Shown here: positions 32,601 through 44,600 of the stretch, piece after piece
Layout of the letters: every line of letters begins with the position of its first letter
Numbering within the stretch: position 1 is the stretch's first letter
Origin: Asterias rubens
Lineage: Eukaryota > Echinodermata > Asteroidea > Forcipulatida > Asteriidae
Length of the DNA: 64,000 nt
Reading direction: 5' to 3'
Assembly: GCF_902459465.1 (NCBI RefSeq)
Contig: NW_022985708.1
Coordinates: 156,549 to 220,548, forward strand
The notes under the pieces: model-generated
What the model was told of the DNA's origin: nothing
Seen by the model: only the letters and a program-made list of their open reading frames with translations
The model's database searches: none
Program-made: the position numbers and the translations under genes

Positions 32601-35600
32601 TCAGTCAATTGTAGGCTCCCTTAATTTTATTTGCAGGGCAATTCCTACGGGGCGGGGTCTTTTGTTCGCCGCTTAATTGCATTAACACAAGGGCTTTCTC
32701 GCCCCCATCACATGGTTCGGATTTCACAAGGGGCCAAGCTGGATTTGCTTGCCTGGCTTGAATTCTTGGCGCATTTTAACGGGGTTTCTGTGTTTGCAGA
32801 CCATGCTTGGCAGTCGAACGATACTTTGCAATTGTTCACTGATGCCGCTGCTAGTGTTGGTTTTGGGGCATATTTCCAAGGCAAGTGGGTTCAAGGTCAT
32901 TGGCCCCCATGTATTTTGCAGCAGCCTCCATCCATCGCTTTCCTTGAGCTTTTCCCGCTTTTCGTTGCATTGAAATGTTGGGCCCCGCTACTTGCCGGCA
33001 GGAAAGTTGTGTTTAACACCGACAATTTCGCTGTTGTGCACATTATTAATAAGAAATCCTCGCCGTGTAAGCGTATCATGGTTGTTGTGCGTCAATTTGT
33101 CCTGCTCTGCCTCGAGTTTAACATATCATTTCGAGCGGTTCACGTCCCTGGGAAATTTAATGAGATTGCGGATGCTTTATCTCGTTTCCAGATGAGTCGT
33201 TTTCGTGTGGCAGCCCCATTGGCAGACGCTGTAATGACACCGCTCCCTGCTCTACCTCTTCCTTGGTAGCTGATGAGATGAGCCGTCTATTGGCAGCATC
33301 CATTGCGCCCAACTCACACAAAGCTTATGCTACGGGGTGGAATGCTTTTTGCCGATTTCGGCAACTATCCCTTGATACAGTAGGGCCGCCTGCTTCGGCG
33401 GTAGAGGTGCGTCGTTTTGTTGCGTGGCTTTCCTTGCGTGGCCTTGCCCCAGCTACGATTGCTAACTATGTTTCGGGCGTGGGCTATTTTTATAAGTTGC
33501 ATGGGATGTCAGATCCTACGAAAGATTTTCTTGTTTCTAAATTGATTGAGGGTTCTCGCCGCGGCTGCGGTTTAGTGGATAATCGGGTGCCAATTTCGTT
33601 GCCAATTCTTCAGCAGCTAATTGATTCACTTCCTCACATTTGCGTGTCTCAATTTGAAAGTACCATGTTCAAGGCAGTTTTCCTGGGTGCCTTTTTCGGT
33701 TTTTTACGCGTAGGCGAGTTTGCAGTGGTTTCCAATTCCCGGGTACAGGAGTCCGTACTAGTTTTCGGGGATGTGCAATTTTCGAAACCGGGGTCACATG
33801 ATCAGTTTGTTGGCTTAACCTTTCGGCAGTCAAAAAATAATCAACATGGTTTTCCACAGCGCATTCGTCTTGTCACTACTAGTTCTAAATCACTATGCCC
33901 CGTTCAAGGGTTCTTGGATTTTATTGCTATCCGTCCCGAGTATCCCGGGCCGTTTTTCTGTCACTTTGATAGCAGTCCATTGACTCGGTACCAGTTCAAT
34001 TCGGTGTTACGTAAGGCAGTTTTCTTTGCTGGCCTAGGCGGACAACAAATTCGGGGGCACTCGTTCCGCATCGGTGCTGCATCGTCCGCAGCCGCTCTCG
34101 GGGTCTCTCATGACAATATCCGTGCTATGGGCCGGTGGCGTTCCAATGCATTTTTGTCTTACATTCGCCCGATCCCTACTTGCAATCTGCAATCGGGCTG
34201 CTGATTGTCCGGGTGGGGGTACCATTTTCATGTTAGCTTGTTTGTTATTTCATGCATTTTTGGGCCGGGATTCAATTTCACTTAATTTTATTTCGTAGGT
34301 TCAGTTTGGATTGTTGGGGACTCCTTGGTGCGTCGAGCTGAAGGTCCGTTCGGGATTCCAGCCCGGGTTTATTGGAAAGGCAAAGGTGGGGCTGGGATGG
34401 CTAATTATGATTACCTGCTTAATGACCTCCGAAAACGGGCACCTCCCCCAGATTTGTTGATTTTTCATTTAGGTACCAATGACCTCGTAACTATTGATGA
34501 GTTTGCACTGCGGCAGCAAATTGCAGTGATGCTCCGTGATTGTGCCTGGGCGTACCCAACTTCGACTATTGTTTGGTCAGATATGCTGCCTCGTGTTTTT
34601 TACATGGGCGCGCGTTCTCAATCGGCGCTGGAACGTAAACGCCGAACGATTAATCGTTGGGCAGCGTCTCAATGCAAAGCAGTGCAGGCTCTTTGTGTTC
34701 ATCACCCCCAATTTATTTGGTCTGAGGTAAGCCTTTTTTCATACGATGGTGTGCATTTATCTTCCCTTGGGAATCAATTGTTCCGAAGTAATTTGCGAGC
34801 ATTCATTGTTTCAAACATGATGTAGGCAGAGGGTATCCTGATATGATGTGCATGTTGTGACTCAGTAGCCTATAATTTATATGGGGGTGTTTGGTTGTCT
34901 CTCCCCCTCCCTTCTCCGTCTCTCTCTCTCTCGGTGGGCGCGCTTGGCGCGTGTGGCATAATTGGAAGGGTTCAGACAGCCATTTACCCCGATTTTGGCG
35001 TTTATTTAACAACATGTAATAATTATTATAAACACAATGGATTTGTTAATTGGTTTTGGTATTGTTGCCATGGCTTTCGAAAGTTTCATGAGGCCATGAT
35101 TCCGACTGAGGTTTCATCGGTGGAAGCGCAACTCTATCCTGTACTCTGTGTAATTAAACAAATTAATAATTTCTACAAAACACAGTAAAGTTGATCTGGT
35201 GTAGGCCTACACAAATTATATTGGGTTTGTGGCTGACATATGCAGCTAATTTTTGGGTCAAATGGAACCCAGGTTTGGGTGCAAGTGCATCCTGGTTTGT
35301 TTTGTATTTTTGGGTCAAATTGAACCCAGGTTCGGGTGCAAGTGCATCCTGGTTAGGGGTCAGGTGTACCCCGCTTGTTTTTCTTGTGTCCGGTTTGCCC
35401 AATTCGGTATCCGGCACAAATAAAATCAGTTGGTTTCAGACTGTGGCAGTAATTCAAATATTTTTGTCTTGTTTGTTTTTATTGGAGTGTGATGAATCAA
35501 TATTTTATGATACCCATGGGCATTTCGTTAATTACGGTGATAAAAAGTTTGTTGAATGACTTTGGTAAACGATAGAGGGCGCCATTGTACTTAAACGGTA

Positions 35601-38600
35601 GTCGCACGGATACAAATGTCAAGGATGTAAAAAGGCATAACTTTTTGGATTATTTTATCTGAGAAAGAATTTGGGTCTCAATCTCGTCTTTATTCTTGTA
35701 TGTAATGTAATTGTACCCATTATTACAAATATTCACTATGCTATTTTCAATATTCAGCTCATTATAGGTGAGTTTGGTAATTAATCAGTGTGTAGCGTAG
35801 TAATTTTAGCCGGTTTAGGCGGAGGGGTCTATTTGTTGCGTCCTTTTTCGTTGTTGGTCTCTAAATGAGTGTCACGTATGACAATGATGAGAGGGTAAAA
35901 TCCAACATTCGGGGTGGAGGAAGAAGTTGGAGAGACCCGCTCATGGAGCCAGTTTGATTGCCAATAAATAGAGGAACGGATCGGTTGGTGAGTAGAAATT
36001 TAGAGGGTTAATTTGGGTGAAACTGGGTAACAATGGTTGATCAATATACAGCACATGATCTGAAGTTCACGTTGTATGGATATGTATCCGGCCTATAATT
36101 AAGTGTTATGTAGACTTGTTTAGTGTAACTGAGGTGGAAGGTTACTTGTGGAAAAGTAATCTTAAATATTAGTCGTTACATGCATGATAATTAATTAGAT
36201 TTATGGATCTATGTTTGTAATAGGTTTTCTTCGGATGGTGAATAAATCTGTCAGCAGAGTAACGTATCAGTGAGCGACCCAAAAACAAGGTGTCAGGCCT
36301 TCCTTAATTGTCTCCGGACTGATAACAAAACACTACAAATTTGGTAACACGGATGGGGTTGCTTTAATCTGCTGCTTTGCTGGTTGTCGTCCAGTACATT
36401 GAGGGCATTGGCCGAGTTCTGAAGAGGGAGTGAGGATCCAAGTGGAGGACAGCGACTGGAATAGCCTGTGGCAGTGCAAGTGGAGAAGCCCGGTGGCGGT
36501 AGTGCTGTTGGACCCTTTTGGAGCTACGAACTCAACCTTTACATGTGCATGTACATGTGAAATCTAATGACTCTGAACTGAACTGGACTGAACTGGTTGA
36601 TCAGCAGTGAGGTGGGATTATGCGATTCAATTCGCACATTGTTGGTAGGATTTAGATAGGCCTATATATAGTTTGTTAGTCAGTAAATTTTACCTGATAA
36701 TGTATAGGTGTTAGTTTTATTCCTAGTGAAAACCAACCGGTCCTGTTGAAGCAAATTTACCTGGGTTTAGGTGTTTATGACTTAATTTTGATTGTACAAA
36801 TTGGTTAGCCTTCAATAACTGAATCATAATTTCTTGACTCACAATGGCCGTACCAGAGGCTGATGTTGTGACGCGCTTGGTCGCAGGGCTGACCGAGGCA
36901 CTTCGGCAAGATAAACCGAAGAATGTCATTCAGAGGCCCTTGAAGTTGGGTAAATACTATGGTAGGCCTAGTAAACCGGGAGATCCGACCATTATTGAAT
37001 GGCTTGAAGATGCAGAGGTTTATCTGCAACAATGTCGTATCCCTGAGGTAGATAGGGCTAAAGTGGTTGTCCACCACCTCGCGGGTGTTGCTCGCGATGA
37101 GATCAAATGCCACAATGAGAATGTAACGGGTGACTATGCAGCGCTAAAAAAACTCCTTCGGCGTCAGTTTGGGGCAGAGGAGTCAGTACAGGCCCTTCAG
37201 AAGGCCCTTTTTGAAAGACGGCAAAGGGAAGACGAATCCCTTATGGATTTTTCCCGCTCGCTCATGCGAATGCATGATCGGATTTTAGAGGTTGCTACAG
37301 AAACAGAGAAAGATGCATTGAAGGGTTTGAGAGATAGGGTTTTGATTGGGCAGTTTGTGGCGGGCGCAAGGAATCAAGGTGTCAGGCTTGAGCTGAGGCG
37401 CTTAGAGTTGGCTGAACCGGATCAGGATTTTACCGAAATGAGGGATTCAGCTCGCGAGTTGTTCAGAGATCTAGAGGAGTACCCTCGGGGTTCTCGACGT
37501 GGTGCAAGTGTGCACTTGCATCACCTAGGTACAGAAAATGATCTGAATAGTGACGAGCCAGTGGCTGATGCTAATGTTAGCATTAACCAAGTAGTTAACA
37601 AGTCCCAAGGGGACACACAGTTGCAAACAGTGTTGCAACAACAACAAGAGATTCTTAAATGTATGCAAACACAGCAAGAAACTCTTTGCAAACAGCAGGA
37701 ACAGATAACTACGCTTATGCAAGCAGTGGTGAAACAAAGTGGGACGGTAACTAGCCAGGGCATGTATGAAGGCTCAGGAAGGCGGCAGGACAGGCCCCCG
37801 ATTCGCTGTTTTTATTGTAAACGCCCAGGTCACATGAAGCATGAGTGTAAACTTCGTATGGCTCACGAAAAAGCGAATGGGGGGCAAGGGCAGGCTATGG
37901 GAGATGCACAAAACACAGGGTCGGGAAACCAGACTTCTCTGCCACTGTAGGCCGAGTGACAGAGGAACAATCTGGAAAGGCCTCACCAGTTGGAAGTGTA
38001 ACAGAGAAGTCTTATGAAGACATACTAACCAGTCTAGTAAAAGAGAGCCCCAAGGCTCATATTGCTTTGGCTGGAGTGCCAGTGGAATGTATCCTCGATA
38101 CCGGGGCAGAGACTTCTCTGATTAGCGCCTCTTTTTATAGGGATCACCTTGCAGGGAAATTGAGTGGAGTCAAAACTCTAGGTACTTACCTGCGTGTGTT
38201 TGGGGCAGGGAATAGTGAGGTACAAATTGAGGGGTACATACATGCCCCACTGATGGTACATAACCAGACTATTGATGCACATTTTTTGGTGGTCAAAGAA
38301 TTTCCTAAGGGTGAGGCAGGGAATCATAAAAGTTTTCCAGTATTGTTGGGTTGCAATGTCCTTCATAAGCTGAAGGATATAGAGGTTGATTTAGAACAAA
38401 AAGATGCAGATGCATGGACAATGGCCATTAATTGGTATAGTCTGACTAAAAACCCAGTAGTTGAGGGGTCACATGGGGCAAATAAGTGTGTACGGGACCC
38501 ACTGGGTGCTCGTACAGGTAGAAATCCAGTACATTTGTTGCCTAGGGAAGTGCGTAGTATAACCTGCTATGTTCAGGCTAATCAAAGTAGCCTTGACGGG

Positions 38601-41600
38601 CAAACTGTCCTTGTTGAGGGTCTATCTAGCTGTGCAGATAGTGGAGGTCAAACCAGTAACATAGATGGAAATTGCCGCGTTTACGATCTGTGTACAGTAG
38701 TTAGTGGTAGAACTGTAAATGTGTTGGTAGCGAATGTAGGGATGCGGGTGATTGAATTGTCCCCACACACAAAGCTTGCTTACGTGACTGAGGTATCCTC
38801 AAAGACAAATGTTGCACTTGAGACGGGTGTGGATTGTGTTCATGTTGTAGTGAATCATTGTCTGTCAGAGTCTGGGGAATATTTAGACACTGGTCGTACT
38901 GAGGGAGCCCCTGGTGTCGATTCCAATGAGTTAGACATTGAGATGGGGGATGCTGTAGAGTCACGGGCAAGAGAGTTGTATGTGTTTGAGGATGGGTCAG
39001 AGTACCAACTTCCTTATGGATTAAGTCTTGATTTATGCGCTGATTTGTGTAAGGAAGACCAGGACAAAATTGTGCAATTAATTCAGAAACATGATAAGGT
39101 GTTCTCGCAGAATTCGTTGGATTTAGGACTTTGTGATAAGGTTCCCCACAAGATTGACACTACTGATGATAAATCAATTAGCCAGCCTTACAGACGAATT
39201 CCGCCGCAACATTTTAGAGAAGTTAGGGAATTACTCCAGAAGTTTCTTGATCAAGGTATCATACAAAAGAGTAAAAGCCCCTATGCCAGCCCCATTGTAT
39301 TGGTCCAAAAGAAGGATGGGTCGCTAAGGATTTGTGTTGATTATAGGAGGCTTAATGCCAAAACAGTACGAGACTCATTTCCATTGCCTCGTATCGAGGA
39401 GTCGCTGGAGGCGCTCCAGGGTGCAAGGTACTTTTCTTCATTAGATTTAGCCCATGGATACCATCAGGTTGTAATGGACTCAGAATCAATAAGTAAAACT
39501 GCATTCAGAGTACCTTTTGGGCTGTTCGAATATACGAGAATGCCGTTCGGGCTGGTAAATGCCCCTGGAACCTTTCAGAGAGTGATGGAGATGTGCCTTG
39601 GTGACTTGAATTTATCAGAGCTTTTAATCTATTTAGATGACATCCTGGTATATTCCTCTACGGTACAGGAACACATAGATAGGCTTGACAGAGTCTTCAC
39701 TAGATTGGCAGATTTTGGACTTAAGATCAAGGGTGCAAAGTGCAAGTTATTTCGTAGGCATGTGTCTTACTTAGGACATGTGGTAGGGCCAGAGGGTGTT
39801 GCAGTAGACAATGACAAGATTAAGAGAATTGAGGATTGGCCAATACCTAAGACAGGGGCACAATTGCGGTCATTTCTTGGTCTGGCCGGTTATTACCGGC
39901 GCTTTGTACCCGGCTTTTCAAAAATTGCCGCACCCTTGCATGCTTTAGTGCCCTCACTGGCTAAGGGAAATTCGAGATCCAAACCTTCGCCATTTTGTTG
40001 GAGTTCTGAGGCACAGGTGGCCTTTGATACATTAAAGCAGACCTTGACGCAAGCACCAGTGCTTGCATATCCAGATTTTTCTAGGCCATTTGTGTTGGAG
40101 ATAGATGCCTCCTTGCAGGGTTTAGGAGCTTGTTTAGCTCAGTGCGACAAGGAAGGCAAGAGACATCCAGTTGCATTTGCTAGTCGGGGGCTGAGGGGGG
40201 CTGAAGCTAGGTACCCCGATTTTAGTTCTTTTAAGTTGGAGCTTTTGTCCCTAAAATGGGCTGTGGTTGATAAATTTAGAGATTATCTCCTTGGGGTACC
40301 ATTTACAGTGCTAACAGATAATAACCCCTTATCTTATCTACAGACAGCTAAGTTGGGCGCATGTGAAATGCGCTGGATAGCACAACTTGCAGCTTTTACC
40401 TTTGATGTGAAATTTAGATCAGGGGCTAGTAATCGTGTAGCGGATGCACTAAGTCGCAACCCAAGTCACTCACTAACAGGGGAAGTTGAGGAAATACTGC
40501 AATGTAAGGTCCACTCCACAGTGGTTCCATTGCAACATATAGAGGTACATAAGGTATTAACTTCTCATGATACAAAGGCTGGACCTCCACAGGTTAAGTG
40601 TCAATCAGGTATTTTCCCATCGTGGACACCAGAGCAGCTGTCTGCCCTACAAAGGGCTGATCCAGTGCTGAAGTGTATCTGGGAACGTTGGGATCAAGGT
40701 TGGAAACCGAATGAAGTTTTTCAGGCTGAAAGGGAGGAGCCAGTAGAAATCAAATCGTGGTTGTGGCAGTGGCCCAGGTTCATAGAAAAGGATGGTGTTT
40801 TACATCGTCGTGTCATGGACCCATTGCATGGTGAACTAGATCAAGTACTGATGCCCACAAGTTTACAACAGAGGGTGTTAGAGGGTTGTCATGATGGGTG
40901 GGGGCATCAAGGTGTTGTGAGAACGTGTGCCCTCCTGAGGCGGCGGGTGTTTTGGCCCAAAATGGCTGGTTCAGTGCGTCGGCATATCGGTCATTGTGAA
41001 CAATGTGTAATCTCTAAGGCGTCAGAGCCTCAAGCAAAAGTGCCAATGCGGCACCTTTTAGCATTTCGACCACTCGAAGTGCTAGCCATAGATTTTGTCA
41101 AAATTGATCGAGGGGCAGGAGGCTATGAGGATGTTCTGGTCATGACCGACATCTATACAAAATTTGTACAGGCATATCCGTGTAAGGATCAACATGCAGT
41201 AACTGTTGCCAAAGTCTTGAGGAATCAGTGGTTTTCCAAATATGGAATACCTTGTCGTTTGCACAGCGACCAGGGTCGGAATTTTGAAGGGGAAGTTGTG
41301 AGGGAATTGTGTGCATTGTACGGCATGAAAAAGACCAGAACAACTCCTTACCACCCCGAGGGGAACGTTCAAACAGAGCGCTTCAACCGGACTCTGTTTG
41401 GACTCATTAAGTCCATGGATGAGCGGGATAGGCGGAGGTGGCCTGACCTTTTACAGCACCTTGTATTTGTGTATAATGCTACTCCGCATTGCACCACTGG
41501 AGTAGCGCCGTATTTGCTTATGTTTGGTAGGGAACCATTGATACCTCTAGACCAGATGTTGGGGAGAACTGATAACGATTGGGATCAAGATTTTGTCAGA

Positions 41601-44600
41601 GAACAATCTTCTTTGCTCTCTAGAGCTAGTGAGTTAGTAAAGGAACGAGTAGCAAAAAGCTGCAATCACAACAAGGCTACTTATGATAGGAAAGTAAAAC
41701 CTAGCAAACCTATTGAGATTGGGTCCCATGTTCTACTCAGAAAATGCGCATTCAAGGGACGCCACAAACTGGCTGACAAGTTTGAAAGAGACCCATATGT
41801 GGTCGTTTGGATAAATGAGCATAGCGATGTATTTCGTATCCGTCCCTTGAAGGGGGGCCCAGAAAGAGTAGTTAATAGAAAACTCTTGCGGTTAGATCCC
41901 TTTGCAGAAAGTGACACAGAAAATGAGAGTGATGAGTCTGATGGAGATTCAGATTGGGAGGTCCTACACACTGAGCCTTCAGGGGATCAGTCTCTGGTTC
42001 AAGATTTACAGGGCGTGAGCAATGTAGAAGTAGGGGAGCCCCCAAGTTTACATTGCCCTGCATCTGAGCACCTAAGAAGTTCTCAACGAACTACAAGGGG
42101 TAAACACAGCAATCCATTCAGATTGCCCTGTTCAGCTATTAAGTGATTTGTCTTTACTCTGGTGGCGGGGGTTCTCAGTGATTGCAGAAGGTCAGGGAGT
42201 TGTCTTGCTGGAAAGACTTGGGGCATCCAGTTTCCGCAATGGCACACCTTACTGTAGGGCACCACTGGGTATTCTGGCTACCAGTGGACTGACATGGGTG
42301 TTAGGAAATTGTGTAAATTTGTAATTGATTAAGTGGTAAAGGAGTGGGTTGATAGGGCTTCCTCCCCCTTTTGTAGTATTGTGTTCTTAAACGGAAAATG
42401 AGTTTTGTCCTTTTTGGGCACAGTTTTGTTAAACGCTTGAAAAGGAAGCGAGGTTCTCAGTTTAAAATTGAGTTACAGAGTAAGGTAGTTCCTGTTACAT
42501 GTATTGGTGAGGGCGGTCTCACTTTAAGTAGGATTCGGGCAAGGCCGAGGAAGTATTATGAATATTTACGGCAGGCAAATCCTTTAGTTTTAATTATTGA
42601 CTTGGGTACAAATGATTTGTGTTCTAAAAATGTTAATCCAAACCAAGTGCATTCTTCACTCTGTGACTTTGTGTATGAGTTACCCAAGAGGGGTATTAAC
42701 CCAGAGGTAATAGTGTTTCTGCCAGTACTCCCTAGGACAGGAGGTTTACGGGGTGGTCAGGTCTCACTCGAAGAATTTAATGATCGAGCAGAGAGATTTA
42801 ATGATCTTATTCAGCAGTCGACCTTTGTGGAAGACCAATGGTGGTTGTGGGAGCACAGAGGGTTAAAGAACTCTCGGTATAACCTTGATGGGGTCCACCT
42901 GAACACTTCGGGAATGGCACTGTATGAGAAAACGCTTCGTCAGATAACAAAGTACTTTGAATCTCGCATATGGGCATAATTAATGTCAGATGATAATATG
43001 CTAATTGTGTTTTCTTGTAGGTTTAAAGAAAAACAAAAAGTTTGGTTAAATACATGTAACTTTTGTTCAAATATTTTCTCTGTTCTATAAAGCAAATATG
43101 GGTTGGTGCGAGAAAGATGGTATACATATTGTATTTTGGTGATTAGTATGATTCGCTTATTTGTAAGATTAAGGGGAACATTTTTATCCTCATGTGATGC
43201 TGAATCATTCAATCGATCCTCAGGAGTTGATCGAACTAGTAGGGGAGAATGTGATGAATCAATATTTTATGATACCCATGGGCATTTCGTTAATTACGGT
43301 GATAAAAAGTTTGTTGAATGACTTTAGTAAACGATAGAGGGCGCCATTGTACTTAAACGGTAGTCGCACGGATACAAATGTCAAGGATGTAAAAAGGCAT
43401 AACTTTTTGGATTATTTTATCTGAGAAAGAATTTGGGTCTCAATCTCGTCTTTATTCTTGTATGTAATGTAATTGTACCCATTATTACAAATATTCACTA
43501 TGCTATTTTCAATATTCAGCTCATTATAGGTGAGTTTGGTAATTAATCAGTGTGTAGCGTAGTAATTTTAGCCGGTTTAGGCGGAGGGGTCTATTTGTTG
43601 CGTCCTTTTTCGTTGTTGGTCTCTAAATGAGTGTCACGTATGACAATGATGAGAGGGTAAAATCCAACATTCGGGGTGGAGGAAGAAGTTGGAGAGACCC
43701 GCTCATGGAGCCAGTTTGATTGCCAATAAATAGAGGAACGGATCGGTTGGTGAGTAGAAATTTAGAGGGTTAATTTGGGTGAAACTGGGTAACAATGGTT
43801 GATCAATATACAGCACATGATCTGAAGTTCACGTTGTATGGATATGTATCCGGCCTATAATTAAGTGTTATGTAGACTTGTTTAGTGTAACTGAGGTGGA
43901 AGGTTACTTGTGGAAAAGTAATCTTAAATATTAGTCGTTACATGCATGATAATTAATTAGATTTATGGATCTATGTTTGTAATAGGTTTTCTTCGGATGG
44001 TGAATAAATCTGTCAGCAGAGTAACGTATCAGTGAGCGACCCAAAAACAAGGTGTCAGGCCTTCCTTAATTGTCTCCGGACTGATAACAAAACACTACAG
44101 GAGTCTGAGTATAATTCCTTTTATCACCCTAAGGATAAAAGGCCTTATACTCAGCGTAACCTTCATTGTACACAGTCTGTTCCGGGCATACCCACAGCGT
44201 TTTTCTTACAAGCAATATTTAATTGTTTTTTCCCTGTGCATCCATGGCATAGTTTGCAAAAAATCACTTGCTGGGTTTCTGGGTCATGCTGTGTTGCAAT
44301 TTAACAATGTAGCAAATCAGTGTATTACATTTACTTTTGTTTTAACCAATCATGGTGATTCCCCCCATCAGGATTTTTTGTTTTGGCGGGCTTATTATTT
44401 TATCTGTCACTTCGTCACAGTCTTTCAATGTGGTAAGATATGAATAATTTTCCCACCGCCATCCCACTTACTCCACCTGTTATTTGGCAATGTTCTTATT
44501 GGCTGTTTTTTCAAGTTGCTGCATTGGCATAATTGGAAGGGTTCAGACAGCCATTTACCCCGATTTTGGCGTTTATTTAACAACATGTAATAATTATTAT

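Larger units (their letters stand above)
35488..44099 (+). mobile_element. Gypsy-2: young Ty3/gypsy element with an SGNH ORF
   Basis: 8.6 kb, in the order 5' LTR (35488-36337), PBS, gag, pol, SGNH-hydrolase ORF, polypurine tract, 3' LTR (43250-44099). It is flanked by GGAG (35484-35487 and 44100-44103); the B2 repeat shows the site before insertion. The two 850-nt LTRs differ at one position I could find (G/A in ACTTTGGTAAA), so the copy is very young. All three ORFs are intact. Confidence 0.95.

Noticed and set aside
36342-36359. Assigning the Gypsy-2 primer-binding site to a specific tRNA
   Set aside because: The layout fits a tRNA 3' end, but no tRNA I remember matches well enough.
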